A stretch of 64,000 nucleotides of DNA from Anaeromyxobacter sp. Fw109-5. Its GTDB lineage: Bacteria > Myxococcota > Myxococcia > Myxococcales > Anaeromyxobacteraceae. Of this stretch, positions 28,864-37,464 are shown in pieces. Below the pieces are notes generated by a model. It was not told the DNA's origin and searched no databases. It saw nothing but the letters and a program-made list of their open reading frames with translations. A program made the translations under genes and the position numbers. Numbering within the stretch: position 1 is the stretch's first letter; each line of letters opens with the position of its first letter. The DNA lies in assembly GCF_000017505.1 (NCBI RefSeq), contig NC_009675.1, forward strand, positions 3,109,001-3,173,000, given 5' to 3'.

Positions 28864-29983
28864 TCAGTCCTCGACCGGGCGGTCCGTCCGGCGCACGCCG
28901 AGCAGGTACGGCTGGATGAAGCCGTCCAGGTCGCCGTCGAGCACGTCGTCCACCTTGCCGGTCTCGACCCCGGTGCGGAGGTCCTTCACCATCCGGTACG
29001 GCTGGAGCACGTAGCTGCGGATCTGGGACCCGAAGTCGATGTCCTTCTTCGTGGCCTCGACGGCGTCGCGCGCCTCGGCGCGCTTCTTCTCCTCGAGCTC
29101 GTAGAGCTTCGCGCGCAGGATCTTCCAGGCGACGCCGCGGTTCTTCTGCTGCGAGCGCTCGTTCTGCACGGCGACCACGATGCCGGTCGGGAGGTGCGTG
29201 AGGCGCACCGCCGAGTCGGTCTTGTTCACCTTCTGCCCGCCCGCTCCGGACGAGCGGTAGGTGTCGATGCGGACGTCCGCCTCCTTGATGTCGACGACGA
29301 TGTCGTCCTCGATCTCGGGCGTCACGTCGACGGCCGCGAAGCTCGTCTGGCGGCGCGCGGCCTGATCGAAGGGGCTGATCCGGACCAGCCGGTGCACGCC
29401 GCGCTCGGCCTTGAGGAAGCCGTAGGCGAACTCGCCGCGGGCGATGAACGACGCCTGCGAGATGCCGGCCTCCTCGCCCGCCACCAGGTCCGCGGGCTCG
29501 ACCGACCAGCCGCGGCGCTCGCAGTACCGCGTGTACATGCGGTACAGCATGGCCGCCCAGTCCATCGCCTCGACGCCGCCGGCGCCGCTCTTCACCTCGA
29601 CGATGGCGCCGGCGCGATCGTGCTCGCCGGAGAGCATCTTCTGGAACTCGAGCGCCTCGAGATCCTTCGCGACCACCTCGCACTGCTGCGCGGCCTCTTG
29701 CCGGGTGGCCTCGTCGCGCGCCTCGTCGGCGAGCTCGGCGAGCGCCTCCGCGTCGTCGAGGCTGCGGCGGACGCGCGCGTAGGCCGCGGTCACCGCCTCG
29801 AGCTGGGCCTTCTCCTTGAGGAGCGCCTGCGCCTTGGCGTTGTCCGTCCAGAACGCGCCGTCCTCGGAGAGCCTGGCGATCTCCTCGACGCGCCGCTGCT
29901 TGCGGTCGACGTCAAAGGGACCCCCGGAGCGCCTCCAGGCGGTGCGCGAGCTCCGCGATCCGTTCGTTGGTGGGTCCGGCCAT
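28864..29983 (-). CDS. prfB: Peptide chain release factor 2, made by programmed +1 frameshift
   Basis: RF2 releases finished proteins at UGA and UAA. The start ATG at 29983 opens 23 codons that end in an in-frame UGA (29914-29912). A +1 shift there joins them to the main frame, 28864-29913, giving 372 residues. S-P-F (about 203-205) is the RF2 stop-recognition tripeptide and G-G-Q (about 248-250, in S-S-G-A-G-G-Q-K-V-N-K) enters the peptidyl-transferase centre. The gene must be annotated as a joined CDS; a tool that ignores the shift will give a wrong N-terminus or call it broken. It lies 25 bp after lnt. Low RF2 favours the shift, so expression is self-regulated. Confidence 0.95.
29911..29927 (-). 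promoter_or_regulatory. prfB recoding site (SD-like sequence and slippery CTT-TGA-C)
   Basis: On the minus strand the sequence runs CGGGGGTCCCTTTGAC. The G-run acts as an internal Shine-Dalgarno, followed three bases later by the slippery CTT codon and the TGA-C stop context. Spacing is identical to the known E. coli site (AGGGGGTATCTTTGAC). Confidence 0.93.
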
Positions 29984-30008
29984 GGCGTGTCGTCCTCGGG
30001 TGCCGCCG

Positions 30009-31769
30009 CTACGTCCGCGCGGCGCGGCGGCGGCCGGCGCGGAGCGCCGCCGCGAGCGCCACGGCGGTGAAGAGCGCGCTCGCGTAGGCGAAGAGGTCGC
30101 CGACTGTAGTGTAGGGGGTGCGCCCGCGCAAGCGCGGGACCTCGGCGAGCAGCAGCCTCGCCGGCTCGTCGGGATCGGGGGCGCGATCGAGATCCACCGG
30201 GCCGATCTCGAGGGCGCCGGGCGCGAGCTCGCCGGTCGGGAGCAGCACGGCCGACACCCCGGCGTAGGCGGGCCGCACCACCGCCTTGCCCGCCTCGATC
30301 GCGCGCATCCGGACGATGGCCAGGAACTGATAGGGCCCCGACGAGTAGCCGTACCAGGCGTCGTTCGTGGAGTTCACGAGCAGCTCGGGCTCGAGCGGCT
30401 GGCGCGCGAAGGCGACGTTGATCTCGGGGAAGATGGCGTCGAAGCAGATCATCGGCGCGAGCCGCACGGACTCCCGGGCCGGCGGCTCCGCCGCGCGCGC
30501 CGGGGCGACGAGCCCGAGCGCGCCGCCGGCGCTGCGGCCGCCCGCGGGACCGGGCGGCTCCCGCCGGGCGCCCTGCGGCTCCGGGAACGCGAGCACGGCG
30601 AGCGCGGAGCCCGGCGCCGAGGGCGCGAAGCTCGGCACCACCTGCCTCAGGAACGGCAGCCACTCCTGCAGCGGCACGTACTCGCCGAACGGCACGAGGT
30701 GGTGCTTCTGGTAGGCGCCGAGGACGTCGAGGGAGGGCGTGAGGAGCAGGTTCACGTTGCCGACCCGCGAGCTCCGCCGGCCGTCCTCCCCCTGCAGCCG
30801 CTCGATGGTGGCCGCGCCCATGAGCAGGTGCGCGCGGGAGAGCTCCGGCAGGCCGTACCCGGGCGCCGCCAGCGAGCGGACGCCCGGCGAGAGGTACATC
30901 GGGTAGGACGACTCCGGCCAGGCGACGAGGTCCGCGCCGCGCCGGTCGGCCTCGAGGGTGGGCGGCACGAGCCGCTCGAGGATGTAGTCCCGGTTGTCGC
31001 GCGCCTTGTTCTTCACCGACTGGTTCACGTTCGGCTGGACCACGCCGACGGTGAGCTTCGGCGCCTCGGCCATCCGCGCCCGCACGTGCCGGAGCCGAAG
31101 CTCGCCGTGGGCCACCGCGGCGACGAGCGCGGCCGCGGTGGCGACGAGCGCCGCGCGCGGCAGGGGCCGGCCCTCCCGCCGGGCGGCGATGGCCTCGGCG
31201 AGCGCCGCGTTCACGAGCACCACGAGCGCGGCGATGGCGTAGACGCCGGCGAGCGCCGCGAGCTGCGCGACGGGCAGCGTGCGCACCTGGGTGTAGCCGA
31301 GGTTCGCCCAGGGGAAGCCGGAGAAGAGGTAGTTCCGCGAGAGCTCGAGGGCGACCCAGACGAGCGGGAGGTGGCGGTGCAGCGGCCAGCCCAGCCGCGC
31401 GCGGATGGTCCACGCCACCGCGAACGCCGCCGCCCAGTGGGCCGCCATGTAGAGCACGAGCAGCGAGAGCGCGACGAGCGAGAGCCCGAGGGAGAGCCCC
31501 CCGAACTCGGTCATCGCGTTCGAGACCCAGTAGATGGCGGCGTAGAAGTAGGCGAGCCCGGCGACGAGGCCGCGCAGGAAGGCGGCCCGCGCGGAGGGGG
31601 CGCCGCGGAGCGAGAGCAGCGCCGGGACGAGGGCGAACCAGGCCACCGGCTCGAGCCAGCCGGCGGGATCCACCTGCCGGATGGACAGGAACGGGATGAC
31701 GAGCGGCAGCGCGAGCGCCATCGCGGCGCCGGAGGCCGCCGCGGCGAGGTACGGGAGGGCGCGCTTCAT
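30009..31769 (-). CDS. lnt: Apolipoprotein N-acyltransferase
   Basis: Integral inner-membrane enzyme that adds the third acyl chain to lipoproteins. 586 residues from ATG 31769. The first ~240 residues have about six membrane segments. The nitrilase-like domain (about 245-520) lies in the periplasm and has the catalytic triad Glu (A-W-P-E-S-S-Y-P), Lys (Y-Q-K-H-H-L-V-P-F-G-E-Y) and Cys (M-I-C-F-D-A-I-F-P-E; most homologues have I-C-Y-E). N-S-T-N-D-A-W-Y-G follows. A last membrane helix closes the protein. About 50 low-complexity residues are inserted before the Cys (about 405-455). The window encodes several lipoproteins that would be its substrates. Position between a ybeY-linked gene and prfB is common. 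Confidence 0.92.
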   Translation of the reverse strand: MKRALPYLAAAASGAAMALALPLVIPFLSIRQVDPAGWLEPVAWFALVPALLSLRGAPSARAAFLRGLVAGLAYFYAAIYWVSNAMTEFGGLSLGLSLVALSLLVLYMAAHWAAAFAVAWTIRARLGWPLHRHLPLVWVALELSRNYLFSGFPWANLGYTQVRTLPVAQLAALAGVYAIAALVVLVNAALAEAIAARREGRPLPRAALVATAAALVAAVAHGELRLRHVRARMAEAPKLTVGVVQPNVNQSVKNKARDNRDYILERLVPPTLEADRRGADLVAWPESSYPMYLSPGVRSLAAPGYGLPELSRAHLLMGAATIERLQGEDGRRSSRVGNVNLLLTPSLDVLGAYQKHHLVPFGEYVPLQEWLPFLRQVVPSFAPSAPGSALAVLAFPEPQGARREPPGPAGGRSAGGALGLVAPARAAEPPARESVRLAPMICFDAIFPEINVAFARQPLEPELLVNSTNDAWYGYSSGPYQFLAIVRMRAIEAGKAVVRPAYAGVSAVLLPTGELAPGALEIGPVDLDRAPDPDEPARLLLAEVPRLRGRTPYTTVGDLFAYASALFTAVALAAALRAGRRRAART

Positions 31770-31826
31770 CGGGGTCCGTGCGAAGGAGATCTCTTGCCGA
31801 TCCGGCGCTCGGCGCGCAACCACTGC

Positions 31827-32192
31827 CTAACGTCTCCGGGCGTCGGCGGCCGGTGCGTCCTCGGCCGGCTCCGCCTGTGCCGCGCCGTAGGCGGCCGCGG
31901 CGGCGAGGTAGTACGCGACCGCCTCGCGCACGAGGTGACCGACCGGGCGGCCGAGCCGGCTCGCGGTGGCGCCGACCGCCTCGGCGAGGTCGGAGGGCAT
32001 CCGGACGGTGACGATGCGCGCCTGCGCGAGCGCCGCCTCCAGCCGCTCGAGCGCCTGGCTGGGGCGGGAGACGCGGAAGTCCCCCGCCTCGATCATCTCC
32101 CTGATCCGGCGCGCGAGCTCCTCGCGCGTGTACCACGCGCCGTCGAGCCAGACGGACTCCGAGTCGAGGTCGATGTCGGCGAACGGGTCCAT
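31827..32192 (-). CDS. Ribbon-helix-helix (CopG-like) protein
   Basis: 121 residues. The middle part, A-R-I-V-T-V-R-M-P-S-D-L followed by L-G-R-P-V-G-H-L-V-R-E-A-V (about 58-95), fits a ribbon-helix-helix DNA-binding fold. The N-terminal 50 residues (D-S-E-S-V-W-L-D-G-A-W-Y-T-R-E-E-L) are acidic and helical and might bind a partner. No toxin gene lies beside it, so a toxin-antitoxin pair is unlikely. The ATG at 32192 overlaps the 3' end of ybeY by 100 bp, which is unusually long; a later start (Met36) would remove most of the overlap but cut the conserved-looking N-terminus. Confidence 0.65.
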   Translation of the reverse strand: MDPFADIDLDSESVWLDGAWYTREELARRIREMIEAGDFRVSRPSQALERLEAALAQARIVTVRMPSDLAEAVGATASRLGRPVGHLVREAVAYYLAAAAAYGAAQAEPAEDAPAADARRR

Positions 32193-32671
32193 GACGTCTC
32201 GGTCTCCGCGGCGCGCGCGGGCCCGCCCTCCCGGAGCGCCGCGCCGACGAGCCCCTCGGCCCGCGCGAGCTCCGCCTCCTTGCGCGCCATCCGCCTGGCG
32301 TCCGCGGGCCGCTCGTGGTCGTAGCCGAGCAGGTGCAGGAGCCCGTGCGCGAGGTACCGGTCGAGCTCCGCGCCGACCGCCCGCCGCTCCTGGCGCGCCC
32401 TGCGAGCGGCGGTGTCGAGCGAGATTACCACGTCGCCCAGGAGCGGCCCACTCCCCGGCGGCTCGGAGAGCGGGAACGACAGGACGTCCGTGGCCGCGTC
32501 CTTGCCGCGCCACTCGCGATTCAGGGCGCGGATGCGGCGATCGCCGACGAGCAGGATGGAGATCTCCGCGTCGGCGCGTCCCAGCGCGGCGAGGTAAGCG
32601 GCGGCCCGGGTCCGCAGGCGCCGGGCGGCGCTGCGCCCGCGGGGGTGCTCCGAGGAGAGACGGACCGTCAC
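32093..32671 (-). CDS. ybeY: Endoribonuclease YbeY
   Basis: Single-strand endoribonuclease involved in 16S rRNA 3'-end maturation and ribosome quality control. 192 residues from a GTG at 32671 that overlaps the pgpH stop (GTGA). The zinc-binding signature H-G-L-L-H-L-L-G-Y-D-H is complete. Upstream, R-I-R-A-L-N-R-E-W-R-G-K-D-A-A-T-D-V-L-S-F-P is the conserved family block. About 30 residues after the usual end (after the E-x-x-L-V-G-A-A-L-R region) are low in complexity and arise from reading through the start of the RHH gene, so the tail may be dispensable. The order phoH-pgpH-ybeY is conserved across bacteria. Confidence 0.93.
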   Translation of the reverse strand: MTVRLSSEHPRGRSAARRLRTRAAAYLAALGRADAEISILLVGDRRIRALNREWRGKDAATDVLSFPLSEPPGSGPLLGDVVISLDTAARRARQERRAVGAELDRYLAHGLLHLLGYDHERPADARRMARKEAELARAEGLVGAALREGGPARAAETETSWTRSPTSTSTRSPSGSTARGTRARSSRAGSGR

Positions 32672-35007
32672 GGCTTCGCCAGGAGCTGGATGGACGGCGC
32701 CGGCGGGGGCTCCTCCCCGGGGCGCGGCGGGTAGGCCGGGCGCGTGTGGTAGATGGCCTCGAGCGCGCTCACCATCGCCCCCGCGATGGCGTTCAGATCG
32801 CGCAACGTGAGCTCGCACTCGTCGAGCTGGCCCTCGCTGAAGATCTCGTTCACCCGCCGCGAGACGAGGGCGCGGAGGGCCTCCTCGGTCGGGTCGGCGA
32901 GGGCGCGCGACGACGCCTCGCAGGAGTCGGCGATCATCACGAGGGCCGTCTCGCGGGACTGCGGCTTCGGTCCGGCGTAGCGGAACAGCGCCTCGTCCGG
33001 CGGCGCCCCCCTCCCCTCCGCCGCCTGCTTCTGGGCGCGGGCCCAGAAGTAGCCGACGAGCCGGGTGCCCTGGTGCTGCGGGATGGCGTCGGCGACGACC
33101 TTCGGGAGCCTCCACTGCCGCGCGAGCTCGAGGCCGTCGGTGACGTGCCGCTTGATGATGAGCGCGCTCATCGAGGGGGCGAGCGTGTCGTGGCGGTTCT
33201 CGCCGCGCTGGTTCTCGGCGAAGAAGGCCGGGTTCCGGATCTTCCCGAGGTCGTGGTAGTAGGCGCAGACCTTCGCGAGCAGCGGGTTCGCGCCGATCGC
33301 CTGCGCGGCCGCCTCGACCATCGATCCCATCAGGATCGCGTGGTGGTAGGTCCCGGGCGCCTGGACGATGAGCTCCTTGAGCGCGGGGTGGTTCAGGTTC
33401 GCGAGCTCGAGGAGCTTCACGTCGGTGACGTAGCCGAAGAGGCCCTCGACCGCGGGCAGGATCCCCACCACCGCGACGGGGAGGAGCAGCGCGCCGCCCG
33501 CGAGCGCGGCGCCGGCGGCGACGGAGATCTCGGCCGCGCCCTTCCCGCCGTGCAGCCCGATGGCGACGGTCACCGCCGCCCCGACCAGCCCGACCGCCAG
33601 CCCGGCGCGGAAGAGGCCCGCGCGATCGCGGCTCCCCGGCACGAGCCCGGCGGCCGCGAGGGAGGTGAGCGTCGCGTAGACCGCGAAGGACATCGACTGC
33701 CCGGCGAGCAGCCCCGCGGAGAGGCCCGCCGCGAGGGAGAAGAGCAGCGCCGTCTCGGCCGCGAGCACCTGCCGGACGATCATCGCGCCGGCCGCGAAGG
33801 GCACGAGGTACTGCAGCGACGGGGGCGGCAGGCCGGTGAACCGCTCGTGCAGCGCGTCGGCGACGGTGAAGCCGACGAACCCGAGCGCGAGCGTCCCGAG
33901 GAGCAGCGCCGCCATCAGGATCGCGTCGCGGCGTGCGGGCCGGAACCGGGGGAAGTTGCGACGCGCGTACCCCCAGAGCAGCAGCACGACGAGCCCCACC
34001 AGCGCCCCGCCGCCCAGGCGGACGTGCGCGATGTCCTCGCCGCGGCGCTGGGCGCGGATCCCGTCCAGCACGACGAGGTGCCGGGTCTCGAGCCGCTCGC
34101 CGTCGCCGATGATCTTCTCGCCGCGCTTCACGGGGATCACCACCGGCTTCACCCGCGCGGCGGCGTCCGCCTTCCGCCGCTCGGTCTCGGCCTGGTTGTG
34201 CACGAGCGTGGGCCGCACCATCGCCACGGCGAGCCGCTGGATCGCCGCGCGCACGGCCGCCGGGTACCGCTCGAGCCTGGCCGTCGCGGTCCGGGCGACC
34301 TCGTCGCGCGCCCGCTCCACGGTCCTGACGAACGAGAGATCGGCGAGGGTCCGCTCGCCCTTCAGCCGCCCGTCGCGGAACGTCCGCAGGGCGAACGCCG
34401 GATCGCGGCCGGCGGGGAGGAGCTTCGCGTCCTCGACCACCAGCCCCTCGAGCCCCTTGAGCGCGAGCGCCGCGAGATCGCGCTCGATGGCCTCGGAGAA
34501 GCGGGCCTGCGCGAGCGCGGAGAGGGCCCCGTCCTCGACGAGCACCTGGAGCCGCGCCACGAACGCGTCGCGCTGCACGGCGTAGCGCCGCTCGAGCTCG
34601 CGGCCGTCGCGTGGACCGGCAGGGGCGGCCTCCCGCAGGGCCTCCTCCTCGCCGCGCATGAGCTCGAACGCCGCGTGGACGCGCGCCACGGCCTCGTCGG
34701 CGGCGCCCGAGTCGTGGTCGTAGACCGGCCGCTCGGCGAAGGAGGCCTCGGCGCGGCGGCGCGCGGTCGCCTCCGCGTCGACGATGTCGTAGTCGCGATC
34801 GGCCTTGATGGTCGCCGGCGCGGGGAGGCCCAGCGCGTCGGGGCCCGGGAGCCGGTGCGCCGCGAACGGCGCGAGCAGCATCCCCGCGACGGCCGAGATC
34901 GCCACGACGAGCGCGAGCCTCATGGCGCGGCCGAGCCAGTCCGACCGTCGCCGTGCGCTCGGTGGGGTGGCGGCCGGGGGAGGTTGGGCCTCGTTGGTTT
35001 CGGACAC
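32668..35007 (-). CDS. pgpH: PgpH-type membrane HD phosphodiesterase (7TM-HDED, 7TM, HD)
   Basis: 779 residues. TM1 at about 25-45, then a large extracytoplasmic domain (about 50-330, 7TMR-HDED type), seven membrane helices (about 345-560) and a C-terminal HD domain. The HD domain shows H-H-A-I-L-M (metal His), A-Y-Y-H-D-L-G-K-I-R-N-P (the HD pair) and I-P-Q-H-Q-G-T. In Firmicutes PgpH hydrolyses cyclic di-AMP, and the phoH-pgpH-ybeY context is the same there; whether this organism makes c-di-AMP cannot be seen from the window. The GTG at 35007 was chosen since it places a short basic N-terminus before TM1; an upstream ATG-like extension to about 35097 looks non-coding. Confidence 0.85.
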   Translation of the reverse strand: MSETNEAQPPPAATPPSARRRSDWLGRAMRLALVVAISAVAGMLLAPFAAHRLPGPDALGLPAPATIKADRDYDIVDAEATARRRAEASFAERPVYDHDSGAADEAVARVHAAFELMRGEEEALREAAPAGPRDGRELERRYAVQRDAFVARLQVLVEDGALSALAQARFSEAIERDLAALALKGLEGLVVEDAKLLPAGRDPAFALRTFRDGRLKGERTLADLSFVRTVERARDEVARTATARLERYPAAVRAAIQRLAVAMVRPTLVHNQAETERRKADAAARVKPVVIPVKRGEKIIGDGERLETRHLVVLDGIRAQRRGEDIAHVRLGGGALVGLVVLLLWGYARRNFPRFRPARRDAILMAALLLGTLALGFVGFTVADALHERFTGLPPPSLQYLVPFAAGAMIVRQVLAAETALLFSLAAGLSAGLLAGQSMSFAVYATLTSLAAAGLVPGSRDRAGLFRAGLAVGLVGAAVTVAIGLHGGKGAAEISVAAGAALAGGALLLPVAVVGILPAVEGLFGYVTDVKLLELANLNHPALKELIVQAPGTYHHAILMGSMVEAAAQAIGANPLLAKVCAYYHDLGKIRNPAFFAENQRGENRHDTLAPSMSALIIKRHVTDGLELARQWRLPKVVADAIPQHQGTRLVGYFWARAQKQAAEGRGAPPDEALFRYAGPKPQSRETALVMIADSCEASSRALADPTEEALRALVSRRVNEIFSEGQLDECELTLRDLNAIAGAMVSALEAIYHTRPAYPPRPGEEPPPAPSIQLLAKP

Positions 35008-35105
35008 GGCGCGACAGCCTCGCACCGAGGCGGGCCCCTGGCAACGGGGTCCCCCAGCTCCGGCCTGGAAACCCTCGGCGGGGCTCCACGTTCCCACGTG
35101 GGGTG

Positions 35106-36176
35106 CTACTCGCCCCCGCTCGGTCGCTCCGCGTCCTGGGAAGAGGTGGCCTGCACGGCCGTCCGCTCGCGCTCGGCCTTCGCGGCGTCGGCCCGCGCCC
35201 GGCGCTCCGCCTCGTACACGTCGTAGGCGCGGACGACCTCCTGCACGAGCGGGTGGCGGACCACGTCCACCTCGCTGAACTGGCAGAAGCCGACCCCCTC
35301 CACGCCGCGCAGCACCTTCTGCACCTCGATGAGCCCGGAGCCGCGGCCGGAGGGCAGGTCGACCTGCGTGACGTCGCCGGTGACGACGGCCTTCGAGCCG
35401 TAGCCGAGGCGCGTGAGGAACATCTTCATCTGCTCCTCGGTCGTGTTCTGGGCCTCGTCGAGGATGATGAACGCGTCGTTCAGGGTGCGACCCCGCATGA
35501 AGGCGAGCGGCGCGACCTCCACGGTCCCGCGCTCCATGAACGCGGTCGCCTTCTCGTAGTCCACCATGTCGAACAGCGCGTCGTGCAGCGGGCGGAGGTA
35601 GGGGTTCACCTTCTCGGCGATGTCGCCGGGGAGGAACCCGAGCTTCTCCCCCGCCTCGACCGCGGGCCGGGTGAGCACGATCCGCTTCACCTTGCGCTCG
35701 ACGAGGAACGACACCGCCATCGCCATGGCGAGGTACGTCTTGCCCGTGCCGGCCGGGCCGATGCCGAACACGATGTCGTTGTCGCGGATCGCCTGGATGT
35801 AGCGCTTCTGCGCGAGCCCCTTGGGCGTGATGATCCGGTGGCGCGAGGAGACGAAGACCGTCTCGCCGAAGATCTCCTTGAGCGGCACGCCCTGGCCGGC
35901 GAGCTTCGTCGCCTGGTCGACGTCCTCGAGGTAGAGCGGGTAGCCGTCCTCGACGAGCTCGTACAGCTCCCGCACGAGCCCCTCCGCCACCGCCACGCGC
36001 GCCTCCTCAGGCGCGGCCACCACGAGCTGGCCGCCGCGGAGGCCGAGCTGCACGCCCAGGCGGCGCTCGATGAGCTTCAGGTGCTCGTTGTGCGCTCCGC
36101 AGAGCGCGCGGACCTTGTCGTTGTCGGGAAAATCGAGCCTCGCCGTCTTCAGCGGTTCCGCTGCGCTCTGGCCCAA
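35106..36176 (-). CDS. phoH: PhoH family ATPase
   Basis: 356 residues. A small KH-like N-terminal part is followed by the PhoH domain with G-I-G-P-A-G-T-G-K-T-Y-L (Walker A) and F-I-I-L-D-E-A-Q-N-T-T (Walker B). Close to it are V-L-T-R-P-A-V-E-A-G-E-K-L-G-F-L-P-G-D and T-G-D-V-T-Q-V-D-L-P, both diagnostic. PhoH-like proteins are ATPases linked to RNA metabolism, often beside ybeY, as here. I chose the TTG at 36176 because GGAGGAG stands six bases before it; the next in-frame upstream alternative has no such site. It is 98 bp upstream of pgpH. Confidence 0.92.
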   Translation of the reverse strand: MGQSAAEPLKTARLDFPDNDKVRALCGAHNEHLKLIERRLGVQLGLRGGQLVVAAPEEARVAVAEGLVRELYELVEDGYPLYLEDVDQATKLAGQGVPLKEIFGETVFVSSRHRIITPKGLAQKRYIQAIRDNDIVFGIGPAGTGKTYLAMAMAVSFLVERKVKRIVLTRPAVEAGEKLGFLPGDIAEKVNPYLRPLHDALFDMVDYEKATAFMERGTVEVAPLAFMRGRTLNDAFIILDEAQNTTEEQMKMFLTRLGYGSKAVVTGDVTQVDLPSGRGSGLIEVQKVLRGVEGVGFCQFSEVDVVRHPLVQEVVRAYDVYEAERRARADAAKAERERTAVQATSSQDAERPSGGE

Positions 36177-36266
36177 GCGTCTCCTCCGGGACCGCGCTGC
36201 CTGCGCGCCGCGGTCCTCTCCTCGCACGATAACCGGTGTAATCCCGCGCGGCACGCGGACGCAGGC

Positions 36267-37454
36267 CTACTCGACGGGGGGCAGGAGCACGAATCGGCCC
36301 TCGGCCGTACGCCGGTAGTACCATTCGGCGGGCCAGGGATGGCGGAGATCCCGCGCGCTCGCGAGGTCGGCCTCGACCAGCGCGCCGAGGGACGGCGGGT
36401 ACTCGCCCCGCTCCGCGCGATACACCTCGAGCGCGCCCCGCAGCCGCGCCTGGTGGCCGCGCGCCAGGAAGCGCTGACCCGCATTGTCTCCCACCGCGGC
36501 GTCGCCCCGCTCGGCGACGAGCCCGCGCTCGTCGACCCACGTCACGATCCCGGCGAGCGCGGCCGCGAGCGCCACGGTCGCCGCGACCCTCACGCCGGCG
36601 GACCGGAGGCGGGAGCCCCACCCCTCCCGGCCGTACGCGCCGACCGCGGCGGTCCGGCGCGCGGGCGCGATCGGCCGCAGGTACCCCAGGTTCACGAGGG
36701 AGAGGAGCGCCTTGCACGTCTCGAACTCGCCGAGGCGCGAGAGGTCGACGATCTTCTCGACGGGCCGGCCCGGCTCGGCCAGCGCGTGGACGCGCCGCTC
36801 GTTCGCGCCGAGCGTCGCGAACTCGCCCTTGCGCTCGACCGGCTCGTCGCCGAGGGCGTCGAAGGCCGCGTCCACGTCGTCGCCCCCGCGCGCCGCGGCC
36901 GGCTGGGCGCCCTCGAGCGGGCGGAGCCGCTCGAAGGTCATGGCCGTGGAGGTGATCCGCCCGCGGATCATCGGCCACTCGTCCACCTGCCGGAAGCCCT
37001 CCATCAGCACCGACTCGGCCCGGAGCGGCGTCACCGTCTCGCGGTCCCACTCCACCTCGCCGGGCTCGAAGGCGTACGTGCCGCTCTTCCAGTGGAAGAG
37101 GCGGTACACGGTCTCGGTGGTCTGGAGGGCGGTCATCTCCCTCAGCGCGGCCTTCGAGACCAGCGCCTCCTCCACGAGCACGTCGCCGAGACGGCGGAGG
37201 GTGCGCTTCTGGACGTCGAGCGCGTGCTCGAGCGCGTCCGGGGTGAGGAGCTCCGCCCGCACCAGCATGTTCCCGAGCCGCTCGCGCGCCTTGCGCCCGG
37301 CCGCCTCCGCCCGCACGACGGAGCCGTCGGCGATGGCGATGTGGATCTCGTCGCCCCGGCCGTGCAGGTGGAGCACGCCCGTCTTCGCCTGCTGCCCGAT
37401 GAGCTGGAGGATCTCCGCGATCCCGAAGTCCTTCAGCGTGCCGGTGAGCGCCAT
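36267..37454 (-). CDS. DUF4388 (PATAN) protein with a C-terminal pseudopilin-like segment
   Basis: 395 residues. The N-terminal ~110 residues (M-A-L-T-G-T-L-K-D-F-G-I-A-E-I-L-Q-L-I) are a DUF4388/PATAN domain, a module that myxobacteria combine with signalling proteins. A helical middle part follows. One membrane helix (about 288-307) precedes a short outer domain (about 325-395) with A-L-E-V-Y-R-A-E-R-G-E-Y-P-P-S-L, H-P-W-P-A-E-W-Y-Y-R and R-F-V-L-L. That resembles the core of GspG-type pseudopilins (Y-P-x-x-L...W-G-x-x-Y-x-Y), but without the prepilin peptidase site. Function is unknown; the layout suggests sensing across the inner membrane. Ten bp separate it from the upstream TPR gene. 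Confidence 0.65.
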   Translation of the reverse strand: MALTGTLKDFGIAEILQLIGQQAKTGVLHLHGRGDEIHIAIADGSVVRAEAAGRKARERLGNMLVRAELLTPDALEHALDVQKRTLRRLGDVLVEEALVSKAALREMTALQTTETVYRLFHWKSGTYAFEPGEVEWDRETVTPLRAESVLMEGFRQVDEWPMIRGRITSTAMTFERLRPLEGAQPAAARGGDDVDAAFDALGDEPVERKGEFATLGANERRVHALAEPGRPVEKIVDLSRLGEFETCKALLSLVNLGYLRPIAPARRTAAVGAYGREGWGSRLRSAGVRVAATVALAAALAGIVTWVDERGLVAERGDAAVGDNAGQRFLARGHQARLRGALEVYRAERGEYPPSLGALVEADLASARDLRHPWPAEWYYRRTAEGRFVLLPPVE

Positions 37455-37464
37455 GGCGACTCCG

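Noticed and set aside
28864-29983. prfB as a pseudogene with a frameshift mutation
   Set aside because: The shift site has the complete programmed-frameshift context, and the rest of RF2 is intact.
31827-32192. Antitoxin of a toxin-antitoxin pair
   Set aside because: No toxin-sized partner in the same operon; neighbours are ybeY and lnt.
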